From positions 170,142,170 to 170,206,169 of the forward strand of contig NC_061114.1 of assembly GCF_002878395.1 (NCBI RefSeq): a stretch of 64,000 bases of DNA, read 5' to 3'. Below, piece by piece: positions 48,542-58,507 of the stretch (positions are counted from its first letter, which is position 1; each line of letters begins with the position of its first letter). The translations under genes and the position numbers were made by a program. The stretch is from Capsicum annuum (Eukaryota; Streptophyta; Magnoliopsida; Solanales; Solanaceae). The notes below the pieces were generated by a model. It worked only from the letters and a program-made list of their open reading frames with translations. It was not told the DNA's origin and did no database searches.

Positions 48542-49184
48542 TGAAACACCTTGGTTTCTGGAACTTAGAAAATTTATAGCAACATTGATCATGCACACAA
48601 TATGACTCATGGGTACGAGCTGTATGTTGGGGTACGTATGGTATTGTCTAATCACACACTGACCAATGTTGGTTGGTGGGATGGATTTTGGTTACTGGAA
48701 TGGTTATGACTTAAGGGTACGAGTCGTATTAGTGGTTACAGATTATTTGGTTCCTTAATTTAATCTTAGACTTGATTATTTAGGTTTAATTTGAGTATGA
48801 GTGGTTCACCATAATCCATAAGATAGTGTACTGGTCGTACCTAAGACTGGTATGGTGGACAGTATCCAAATCATCTGTGGATGTAAATCTGCAAAGGGTA
48901 CAGATGAAGGGTATGTATTATATACTATCAGTATGACTTGGTTAGATGAGTCATATACTAGACAGTGTGTGGTCCAAGGGTTAAGGCGAGGATATGAGTG
49001 GATGATACCAATCGCATCGAAGGGTATGACTCATGTGGGTTAGTCATATCCCTATGATAGGATTTTGGTGCAACTTAAGTGATGGTGTTATGAACATTTC
49101 CCCACTTATCCTAATAAGAACCTATGAATTCTAACCCACTTGAAGGTTTATTTACCCTATTATTTTATTCATTACCAATTAAAA
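48542..49184 (+). repeat. 5' LTR of element 6, first part
   Basis: Starts TGAAACACCTTGG, a decayed TGTAACACC. It holds repeated half-palindromes such as TACGAGTCGTA (near 48720) and TACTGGTCGTA (near 48829). It ends where element 5 starts. Confidence 0.68.
49180..49184. repeat. Target-site duplication, left copy, element 5
   Basis: TAAAA, against TAGAA at 58503-58507; four of five identical. Confidence 0.6.
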
Positions 49185-49587
49185 AGTAACACCCCATATT
49201 TTGAGCTATAATATAGATCATGATTCCGATGTGTTGATAAATCCCAAAGCCATAAATCCTATGCCAATACAGTATGTTAATTATTTGTGTAGCATGTGAA
49301 TTCATTCAAGCTTGAATATAGACCATAGGGGTTATTTGACTCAAGGACGAGTTGAAAACTACTTCGACCAATTAAGCTTAAGTGTATAGTATAATTTTTG
49401 TCAATTTCTATCAACCATGACTCTTTGTATATGTTGAATTAGAAAGCCTACTATGTCTAAAATGATAGGCTTCCGAGTTAGCTTTCCAACTATACCAATT
49501 TTGCTAAAATTTGGCACTCGAGCAAGAAGTTATGGCCTTTCAAAGCAATATGTGTTGCCTAACCAATCGCACATGGCCACTGAAAAA

Positions 49588-49722
49588 CATAGGCGATAGC
49601 ATAGGTGGAGCCTATGTAAACATAGATGATAGCCTAGGCGGCGCTTATGTAAACATAGGCGATAGCCTAGGCGGTGCATATGTAAACATAGGCGATGGCA
49701 TAGGCGGCACCTATGTAAAGGT
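49588..49722 (+). repeat. 33-bp palindromic minisatellite, four units (5' LTR of element 5)
   Basis: The phrase GTAAA recurs at 49616, 49649, 49682 and 49715, exactly 33 bp apart. Each unit carries the hairpin GCCTATG-TAAA-CATAGGC or close variants, and GCCTAGGC, itself a palindrome. Read as protein it would give repeats of GGAYVNIGDSL, and it is open on both strands; I regard this as composition, not a gene. Confidence 0.93.
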
Positions 49723-49980
49723 TTCAAGTGACTTAAACACTCTGTTTTTGGGGCAAAATAGTCCTTTTTCCACCCTTACTTAGCCCTAAACACGAAATTC
49801 AGTTCCAACGACCACAAAATACACCTTCATTCATTAAAAATGCTCAAGGATTCTCCTTAGGGTTTGAAAATAAAAACCCAAGCAACTCAAGATTCAACCG
49901 GGGTGCTTAGTAACTAATTGTATATTTGGAATCCCCAGAACGTAGGGTTCAAGAAACACCTATAATCTACACATATAGAT

Positions 49981-50899
49981 GTACGTGGGGTTATCAAAAA
50001 AATTTCATGGGCTTTAAAAATTCATGTTTTCAAATGGGAGTTTTGAAATTACAAATATGATTATGTTTTAAACGTTTTATGATATTGATTTGGTCCTTAG
50101 GCCTACTTCCAAAGTGATTTGCTATATGTTATATGTATATGCATGTATTCCGAAAAGATGTTAACTTGAGAGCATGAATGATATGAAATTTCCTCTCTTG
50201 ATGTAAATTTATTGTAAATGTTCATATGATGTAAATTTTTTGAAAACATCTTGAAGAACATGACAAGAAATGTTTTGAGAATTGATATGATTTTGACTTG
50301 AAAATGAGAAGGTTATTCATGTTGAATACAATGGTTGAATGAGACGAATGATGTCATATTGATGGCTTGCAAGTCAGGTATGACGATACCCTATAGGGTA
50401 TGACATGTGATTGTTTGAAACAAAGTTTGAGTGCATTGATTTTCATGAGAAAGGTGAATACCCGAAGATGGCATTTAAGTGAAAGGGCTTATCACTGGAA
50501 ACTGTAGTTTCCGGTGCCGGTTCTATGATATTGTATCCTACATGGGAGGATTAATGAAATTATTTGGGGGGGATCTCACATGGGGGAATTCCTACGGTGT
50601 GCTCACTTAGGGGGTATCGCTTTCTCCAAATCCTGGCAGCTATTTGGATTGGAGGCTTGGCTGTCAGCTAAAAGGCGGATTCCATATAGAAGTCGAATTA
50701 CAAATTATAGGGTATTCCACCTAGCTCAAATAAATTGCATTGGTGTTGAAAAATCATTACATTATGCCCATGTGTTTTTTAAATAATTTGATCTGAAACT
50801 GCTTTATAATGGCTCTCACCTATATTGTGTAAAAGTATTATATTTCTGTTTTGATTTCTCTGCGTACTAGTACTTTTGTATTGACCCCCTTCCTTCCAG
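49981..50899 (+). promoter_or_regulatory. Candidate leader intron in the element 5 5' LTR
   Basis: Donor GTACGTGG at 49981 (the 3' LTR copy has the better AGAG|GTACGT at 57187). A pyrimidine-rich CCCCCTTCCTTCCAG acceptor ends at 50899, and the 3' LTR counterpart ends at 58089. Inferred only from sequence. Confidence 0.4.
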
Positions 50900-51317
50900 G
50901 TTCGAAGGCACAGTCTAGGGGTCCAGAAAATCAGTAGATTTCTTAGACAAATTTGTAGAGTCACTTGGTGAGCCTTCTATATTTCGGAAGGCCTAATATC
51001 TGACAGTTTCACTTATCAATTATTATTTTTTCGTCTACTGGGGGCCTTGTCCTAGTTTTCAGATAGATATTTATTTCAGTCATGTAATAGAGATTTTACA
51101 GACGTTATAGAGATGTTGTATTGAGATTGTGGGACATTATTCCCCGTTATTGATTTCATATTATTCTTGACCATGTTTCTGTAATATTGTTTATCTTCCA
51201 TATTTCTTTTATCATATGAGTTATGTGCGTGATTATCAGACAAATAGGGGTGTTTTGGGCCTTCATGGTTCAGAATGCTCATCACGGCTAGGGTCCTGGT
51301 TTGGGTCTTGACAAACT

Positions 51318-51330
51318 TGGTATCAAACCA
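51318..51330 (+). other. Primer-binding site, element 5
   Basis: TTGGTATCAAACC lies four bases after the LTR end. It is the initiator-Met-tRNA type (consensus TTGGTATCAGAGC) with one or two changes. Confidence 0.82.
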
Positions 51331-51523
51331 CAGTTCATGGTCCCAGGGTGTCTGCAAAATTAAGGTAGGTAGAGTCCTATTTATGAGTGTGTAGCGCGCC
51401 ACACTTATAAGCAGTAGGGTGCTTAGCGTTTAGGGAATGTTTCCCTTCTTTTTGATTTAGTTTGTGCTTCAGAGTCTGAACTATCCCTTAAACAATGATC
51501 TCTTGAATTTTAGAAACACAGTT

Positions 51524-52740
51524 ATGCCTCCACATTGTATCATCAATCAGAATGCTAAGGCAGATGAGGTCCGTCCCACCCATGGGATGCAGACCCAAAA
51601 TAGAGCTCACACTCCAGAACTTGTTCGTACTTTGGAAGTCTCTCCAGTCCCGACCAGTCCACCTTAAGCTCCATGTACTAATGTCAACTATTCCCCAACT
51701 GCTCAGGGAGATATTTCAAATACAGAATTTAGATGGTCTATTCATAATCTGACATAGTTGGTAGCTAACCAGGCTCAATGATCGAAAGATGTTGGGTCTG
51801 CATCGGTTACGTCTGATGCTACTAGGGTCGTACATTTCATGAAGATGAACCCACCTAAGTTTACTGGCACTAAGTTGGAGGAAGATCCACAGGAGTTCGT
51901 GGATGAGATCGAAAAGATCTTTAAGGTAATGCATGTGGATGAGGTTGAAGGGGGTGGAACTGCCAACTTATCATCTCAAGGATTTTGCGAATCAGTGGTA
52001 TACTGACTGGCAGGATGCAAAAGGTGAGTGCTGAGCCCACAGTTTGGGGTGAATTTATGGAAGCTTTCCTTTATCGATTCTTTCCTCTGGAGTTGAGGGA
52101 GGCCAAGGAGGAAGAGTTTATGAATCTGAAGCAGGGCAGTATGAGTGTCCAGGAGTACACTTTGAAGTTTAATAAACTAGCCCACTATGCACCAGAGTTG
52201 ACTAGTAATATGAGAGCCCGGATGAGGAAATTTGCATCCTACATTGCTGATAACCTGGTACTTGAGTTCCAGGGGGCTATGTTGAATAAGGAGTTAGACT
52301 TTGCTCGGCTGACAGTTCATATGTAGCAGATAGAAGAAAAGAGAAAGAAAATTTTAGAACAAGAGAGAAAGATAGGCAAGCAAAGAGAGCCAGAACCGTG
52401 GAGCAGAATCACAGCCAGCCACAGAGCTGCAACTTGGGAAATAGATGGCAAAAGAAGAAATCATGGAGTAATGCACAGTTTGCTGCCAGTGCCCTAGTTC
52501 CCGAACCACTAGAAGACAGACGATCTCAGAGTTTCAAGACTCATCATAGATTGAGAGCCCCAGATACTCAGTCGCAGGGGAGTGTAGCCAAAGAGCGTCG
52601 TACTTATCCACGGTGTGAGATTTATGGGTGGAATCACCCAGGGAAGTGTTTGTTTGAGGGGATAATTGTTATACTTATGGCAAGGTAGGACATCTTCAGA
52701 GAGATTGCCCTTCTGCTGGAGGAAATACAAGGGGGACTAG
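51524..52740 (+). pseudogene. gag, element 5
   Basis: Start chosen at ATG 51524 (MPPHCIINQNAKADEV), aligned with MPPR of the other copies. The core includes MKMNPPKFTGTKLEEDPQEF near 51840-51900. It is clean in 51985-52326: VWGEFMEAFLYRFFPLELRE, MNLKQGSMSVQEYTLKFNKL and RMRKFASYIADNLV. Two zinc-knuckle-like segments follow near 52613-52650 (CEIYGWNHPGKC) and 52667-52712 (CYTYGKVGHLQRDC); in both the second Cys reads Tyr. Frameshifts near 51960 and stops near 52326 and 52480 break the frame. It would form the particle and bind RNA. Confidence 0.85.
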
Positions 52741-52756
52741 GCCCCAAGCTGCCCCC

Positions 52757-53269
52757 ATGGCTCTTCCTCCTAAGGGTGCCCCTTCAGCTACTGGGAGCAG
52801 TCATAACCAGTTATATTCTTTGACTAACCGCCAGGAGGTGGAAGCTTCACCAGTTTTTGTCACCAGTACGTTACAAAATTTTTCTCGTGATGTTTATGTA
52901 TTGCTTGATCCCCGGTCTACTTTATCTTATGTGACCCCCTATGTGGCTATTGGTTATGGGTTTGAGCCCGAAGTTATTGAAGAACTTTTCACTGTTTCAA
53001 CTCCTTTAGGTGATTCTATTATTGCTAGAAGGGTTTATAGAAATTATGTTGTGTTTATTCTTAGTAGGGATATTGTGGCCTACCTTATAGAACTTGATAT
53101 GGCAGATTTTGATGCCATCCTTAGGATGGACTGGCTCCATTCGTGTTATGCCACCTTTGATTGCAGAACTCGAAAGGTCACTTTTTCTTTTCTAAATGAG
53201 ACACCAATTATAAAGGCAGGGAGTTCTATGAAACCTAGAGGTCACTTTATCTCTTATCTTAGAGCCTGA
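52757..53269 (+). pseudogene. Retropepsin-type protease, element 5
   Basis: A 170-codon open stretch. It includes YVLLDPRSTLSYVTPYVAIG (the active-site loop, with Arg where a Gly is expected), FTVSTPLGDSIIARRVYRNY and ADFDAILRMDWLHSCYATFD (the second hallmark, with Gly changed to Arg in ILGMDWL). Both Gly-to-Arg changes can come from single G-to-A changes. Complete in length for the domain but probably inactive. It follows gag and is followed by a frame-broken linker to RT. Confidence 0.87.
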
Positions 53270-54780
53270 AAGCTTATCTATAAAGGTTGTATGTGCCATC
53301 TAATTCAAGTAAAATATTCAAGAGTTTGAAATCTTCCTTTTCAGTCAGTCCCTGTAGTGAATGAGTTTCTAGAATTCTTTCTCGAAGATCTCCTAGGGAT
53401 ACCACTTGATAGGGAAATAGATTTTGGCATTGATGTGTTGCCGACACTCGTCCTATTTCTATTCTGCCATATAGAATGGCTTCTACAGAACTGAAAGAGT
53501 TAAAAGAGCAGCTAGAAGACCTTCTAGAAAAGGGTTTTATTTGGCCCAGTGTGTCCCCTTAGGGTGCACTTGTACTTTTTGTGCAAAATAAAGGCGGTTC
53601 CCTTCGTATGTGCATAGACTATCATCAGCTAAATAAGGTCACGATTAAAAACAAGTATCCTCTTCCTAGGATTGAAGATCTTTTTGACCAGCTTCAGGGT
53701 TCTAAGTGTTTTTCAAAAATAGATTTTTGTTCAGGTGATCATCAGTTGAAAGTTAGGGAGTCAGACGTTCCTAAGATAGCCTTTTGAACCCGATATGGTC
53801 ACTATGAATTTCTAGCTATGTCTTTCAGGTTGGCTAACGCCCCTGCATCCTTCATAGATCTTATGAATATAGTTCCATTAGTTTCTTGACTTGTTCATCA
53901 TTGTATTTATTGATGATATTCTGATCTATTCTAAGAGTAAAGAGGATCACACTAATCACCTCCGAATTATTCTTCAGACCCTTAAGGATCATCAGCTATA
54001 TGCCAAATTTTCTAAGTGTGAATTCTGGTTTGATTCTATTGCCTTCTTGGGGTATATTGTGTCCAATGATGAGATAAGAGTAGATCCCTAGAAAGTTGAA
54101 GGAGTGAGAAAATAGCCCAGACCCACAACTCCAACCGATATTTAGAGCTTCTTGGGTTTGGTGGGGTATTACAGAAGGTTTGTAGAGATTTTTTCTTCCA
54201 TAGCTTCTCCACTTACTAAATTGACTGAGAAAAAGATAAATTTTGTGTGGTCTGACTTATGTGAAAATAGTTTTGAGAAGTTGAAGGACAAGCTGACTAC
54301 TGCTCTTGTTTTGACCCTTCCTGAGGGTGTAGATGGTTTTATGGTTTATTGTGATGCGTCCCGTGTGGGACTTGGTTGTGCATTGATGTAACATGGTAAG
54401 GTGATAGCTTATGTATCTAGGCAGTTAAAGGTGCATGAGCGCAATTACCTCACTCATGACTTGGAGTTAGCAGCCATGGTGTTTGCACTTAGAATCTAGA
54501 GGCACTATCTCTATGGAGTGCATGTTAATATTTATACTGACCATAAGAGTTTGCAGTATGTTTTCTCACAGAAATAGTTGAATCTCAGGTAGAGGCGTTG
54601 GATGGAGCTTTTGAAAGACTATGATATGAGTCTGCATTACCATCCAGGCAAGGCAAATATTGTAGTTGATGCCCTCAACAGGTTGTCTATGGGCAACCTT
54701 TCTCATGTAGAAGAAGGAAAAAAAGAGATGGTGAAGGATATTCACCGCCTTGCAAATCTGGAAGTGTGACTCTTAGATTC
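53270..54780 (+). pseudogene. Reverse transcriptase and RNase H, element 5
   Basis: RT opens near 53476 with [20 protein letters not shown]. The clean stretch 53581-53787 covers [20 protein letters not shown] and [19 protein letters not shown]. After a frameshift near 53880, 53891-54091 carries [20 protein letters not shown] (the catalytic Asp pair) and [20 protein letters not shown]. Then 54152-54391 covers GLVGYYRRFVEIFSSIASPL and the RNase H start VYCDASRVGLGCALM. The RNase H Glu and Asp lie in [14 protein letters not shown] and YTDHKSLQY near 54450-54558, and it ends GKANIVVDALNRLSMG. Stops are mainly TAG or TGA at former Gln, Trp or Arg codons. Confidence 0.88.
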
Positions 54781-55828
54781 CAAAGATGGAGGGGTGATTG
54801 TTCATGAGTTAGCTAAGTCATCCCTTTGTGCTGAAGTTAAGGAGAAGTAGGTTGAAGATCCCATCTTGACGCAAATCAAGAAAGATGTGGGTCAATAAAA
54901 GGTTATGTCATTTTAAATTAGTGGTGATGGTGTTTTACGATTTCAGGGTAGGTTGTGCGTTCTGAATGTTGATGGGCTGCGAGAAAGAATCCTTAATGAG
55001 GCACACACTTTGAGGTATATCGTTCACTCAGGCTCTACTAAGATGTACCATGGTCTAAAAACCTTGTGCTGGTGGAATAACATGAAATGTGATGTAGCTA
55101 ATTTTGTGTCCAAGTGTTTGAACTATTAACAAGTGAAGATAGAACACATGAGGTCAGGTGGTACTTCCCAAGAGATAGCCCTACCTTTATAGAAGTGGGA
55201 GATGATAAACATGGACTTCATTACAGGACTTCTAAGATCCCGAAAGCAGTATGATTCTATATGGGTGATTGTAGATCGGTTGACAAAGTCAGCCCACTTT
55301 TTGCTTGTGAGGACTAATTATTCGTGAGAGAGTTATGCTAAGATTTACATTTAGGAGATTGTTTGGTTGCATGGGGCACTGGTCCATTATATATAGTTTT
55401 AATCTCAGTTCTGGAGATCTTTTCAGAAGGGTTTAGGTACACAAGTGAATTTAAGCACAACTTTCCACCCTCAGACGAATGGGCAATCTGAGTGTACCAT
55501 TCAGACCCTCGAGGATATGTTGAGGGAATGCGTCATTGATTTCAAGGTTAGTTGGGTAGATCACCTATCACTGGTTCAATATGCCTACAATAATAGTTAC
55601 CATGCTAGCATCAAGATGACTCCTTTTGAGGCTTTGTATGGGAGGAGATATAGGTCTCCGATAGGATGGTATGAAGTGAGTGAGACCCAGTTATATGGGC
55701 CTAATCTTGTTCATCAGGCGATGGAGAAAGTAAAGATCATTAGAGAACGACTCAAAACTGATTAGAGTCATTAGAAGTCCTATACCAATGTTCGGAGAAG
55801 AGAACTAGAGTTTAAAGTTGGTGATTGG
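54781..55828 (+). pseudogene. Integrase, element 5
   Basis: The zinc-binding part reads YIVHSGSTKMYHGL near 55015-55060 and KCLNY near 55112-55126, with Tyr (codon 55124-55126) at the last ligand. The core starts [20 protein letters not shown] near 55205-55263 with the first Asp, then [15 protein letters not shown]. The second-Asp region (expected ISDRGTQF) is destroyed near 55380-55410. The clean 106-codon stretch 55445-55765 carries the Glu in NGQSECTIQTLEDMLRE and YNNSYHASIKMTPFEALYGR. Not functional. Confidence 0.87.
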
Positions 55829-56299
55829 GTGTTTCTTAAGGTTTCTCCTATGAAAGGAGTTTTGCGGTTTGGAAAAAAGGATAAATTCAGTCCTCGCTAT
55901 ATAGGGCCATATCAGATTCTGAGAAAGATTAGTGTAGTTGCTAATGACCTAAAATTACCTGCAAGTTTGGGTTCCGTTCATCCGGTATTCCATGTATCCA
56001 TGTTGAAAAAATACATTGGACATCATTATTTGGTATTGCCAGAAGAGGGTGTAAAAGTGACAGATTCCTTGTCTTATAAAGAAGAGCCCGTTGAAATTTT
56101 AGATCACCAAGTTCGAAAGTTGAGGAGTAAAGAGGTAGCCTTAGTAAAGGGACTGTGGAGGAATCAAAAAGTCGAAGAAGCAACTTGGGAGTCAAAAGAT
56201 GACATGAGAATTGGATATCCCAATTTGTTTGCTTCGATGGAGTATGAGACAGAAGGTACTATTCCTATCTTATCTTTCCTAGTCCTTTATTATGCTTGA
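55829..56299 (+). pseudogene. Integrase C-terminus with chromodomain-like tail, element 5
   Basis: A clean 156-codon stretch, the best view of this domain in the window. Residues 1-40 hold the SPMKGVLRFGKKDKFSPRYI and GPYQILRKIS strand-rich part. Residues 47-66 read LGSVHPVFHVSMLKKYIGHH. Residues 84-135 form the chromodomain-like tail with PVEILDHQVRKLRSKEVALV, LWRNQKVEEATWES and MRIGYPNLF. The tail supports placing these elements among chromoviruses, whose tails are known to bind histone marks. The last 20 residues read past the domain. It is only the tail of a broken pol, so it is annotated as a pseudogene fragment. Confidence 0.85.
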
Positions 56300-56343
56300 A
56301 ATTGTGTCTGTCTGTGTCCCGCATCATCATTCGAGGACGAATG

Positions 56344-56358
56344 ATCCTGGGGGGATAA
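56344..56358 (+). other. Polypurine tract, element 5
   Basis: ATCCTGGGGGGATAA ends at the 3' LTR start. It is preceded by CATTCGAGGACGAATGAT, itself a near-palindrome (ATTCG-AGGA-CGAAT). Confidence 0.82.
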
Positions 56359-58502
56359 TGTAAAGCCCCGCATTTAGGGCTATAATATAGACCATGATTC
56401 TGATGTGTTGATAAATCCCAAAGCCATAAATCCTATTCCAATACGGCATGTTAATTATTTGTATAGCATGTGAATCCATTCAAGCTTGAATTTAGACCAT
56501 AGGGGTCATTTGACTTAAGGACGATTTGAAAACTACTTCGACCAATTAAGATTAAGTGGACATTATAACTTGTGTCAACTTTTATCGACCATTACTCTTT
56601 GTATATATCTAATTAGAAAGCCTACTATATGTAAAATGATAGGTTTACAAGCTAGCTTTCCAACAATACAAATTCTGCAATAATCTAGCACTTGAGTAAG
56701 AAGTTATGGCCTTTAAAAGTAATATGCGTCGCCTAACCAATCGCACATGGCCACTGGAAAGCATAAGAGATAGCATAGGCGGCGCCTATGTAAACATAGG
56801 TGATAGACTAGGCAGCGCCTATGTAAACATAGGCGATAGCCTAGGCAACTCCTATGTAAACATAGGTGATAGCCTAGGCGGTGCCTATGTAAATATAGGC
56901 GATGGCATAGGCGGCGCCTACGTAAAGATTTCAAGTGACTTAAACACTCCATTTATGGGGAAAAATAGTCCTTTTCCACCCTTACTTAGCCCTAAACACG
57001 AAATTTAGTTCCAAAGACCCCAAAATACACCTTCATTCGTCATAAGTGCTCAAGGATTCTCCTTAGGGTTTCAAAATAAAAATCGAAGCAACTCAAGATT
57101 CAACCAGGGGTTTTAGAAACTAATTGCATATTTGGAATCCCCAGAATGTAGGTTTCAAGAAGCACCTATAATCTTCTCATATAGAGGTACGTGGGGTTAT
57201 CTCAAAAAGCTCATGGGCTTTAAAAATTCATGTTTTCAAATGGAGTTTTGAAATTACGAATATGATTATGTTTTAAACATCTTAAGATATTGATTTGGTC
57301 CTTAGGCCTACTCCCAAAGTAATTTCTTATATGTTATATGTATATGCATGTATTCCGAAAAGATGTTGACTTGAGAGCTTAAATGATATGAAATTTCCTC
57401 TCTTGATGTGAATTTGTTTTAAATGTTCATATGATGAAAATTGTTTGAAAATATCTTGAAGAGCATGACAGGAAATGTTTTGAGAATTGATATGATTTTG
57501 ACTTGAAAATGAGAAGGTTATTCATGTTGAATAAAATAGTTGAATAAGAAGAATGATGTGATATTGATGGCTTGCAAGTTGGGTATGATGATACCCTATA
57601 GAGTATGACATGTGATTGTTTTGAACAAAGTTTGAGTGCATTGATTTTCATGAGAAAGGTGGATACCCAAAGAAGGCGTTTGAGTGAAAGGGCTCATTGC
57701 TGGAAGTCATAGTTTCCGATGCAGGTTATATGATATTGTATCCTACATGGGAGGATTATTGAAATTATTTGGGGGATCTCATATGGGGGGATTCCTGCGG
57801 TATGCTCACATGAGGGGTATCACTGGCTCCAAATCCTGGCGGCTACTTAGATTGGAGGCTCAACCATTGATCTAAAAGGTGGATTCCACATTGCAGTGGA
57901 ATTACAAATTGTAGGGTATTCTACCTAGCTCAAATATGAAAAATCATTACATTATGCCTATGTGTTTTTCAAATAATTTGATATGAAACTTTTTTATAAT
58001 GGCTCTCACCTATATTGTATAAAAATCTTATATTTCTATTTTGATTTCTCTGTGTACCAGTACTTTTGTATTGACCCCGTTCCTCCTAGGTTCGAAGGCA
58101 CAATCTAGGGGTCCAGAAAATTAGTAGATTCCTCAGACAGATTTGCAGAGTCACTTGGTGAGCCTTCTATATTTTGAAAGGCCTGATATCTGGCAGCTTC
58201 ACTTATCATTTATTAGTTTTGGGTCTACTGGGGGCCTTGTCCCAGTTTTCAGATAGATATTTATTTCATTCATGTAGTAGAGATTTCGCAGACATTATAG
58301 AGATGTTGTGTTGAGATTGTGGGACATTATTCCCCATTATTGATTTCATATGATTCTTGACCATATTTTGTAATATTTTTTATCTTCCGCATTTCTTTTA
58401 TCATATGAGTTATGTGTGTGATTATCAGACAATTAGGGTTATTTTGGGCCTTTGGGGTTTGGAATGCTCATCATGGCCAGGGTCCCAGTTCGGGTCGTGA
58501 CA
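56359..58502 (+). repeat. 3' LTR of element 5
   Basis: 2144 bp, from TGTAAAGCCCCG to GGGTCGTGACA. Colinear with 49185-51313 but with one extra minisatellite unit. Confidence 0.93.
56763..56930 (+). repeat. 33-bp palindromic minisatellite, five units (3' LTR of element 5)
   Basis: The GTAAA phrase recurs at 56790, 56823, 56856, 56889 and 56922, all 33 bp apart, one unit more than in the 5' LTR. Confidence 0.93.
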
Positions 58503-58507
58503 TAGAA
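58503..58507. repeat. Target-site duplication, right copy, element 5
   Basis: TAGAA, against TAAAA at 49180-49184. Confidence 0.6.

Larger units (their letters stand above)
49185..51313 (+). repeat. 5' LTR of element 5
   Basis: 2129 bp. It starts AGTAACACCCC (TG changed to AG) and ends GGGTCTTGACA. It contains four units of the 33-bp minisatellite and the leader-intron-like sites. Confidence 0.92.
49185..58502 (+). mobile_element. Element 5: best-preserved Ty3/gypsy retrotransposon, nested in the LTR of element 6
   Basis: A complete plus-strand element of 9318 bp with LTRs of 2129 and 2144 bp, a primer site, gag, protease, RT, RNase H, integrase, a clear chromodomain-like tail and a polypurine tract. 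The 5-bp duplication is TAAAA/TAGAA. LTR partners stay closely similar along their length, which suggests it is the youngest insertion here; that also follows from its being the innermost. Still dead: stops and frameshifts occur in every domain except the 156-codon C-terminal segment. Confidence 0.93.

Noticed and set aside
49588..49722. CRISPR-like direct repeats
   Set aside because: The 33-bp units are contiguous with no unique spacers, lie in a plant LTR and are palindromic; this is a minisatellite.
49511..49783. Small gene encoding GGAYVNIGDSL repeats in the LTR of element 5
   Set aside because: The frame is open because the 33-bp unit has no stop in several frames on both strands. The 3' LTR copy has a different start, and the location inside an LTR fits repeat composition better.
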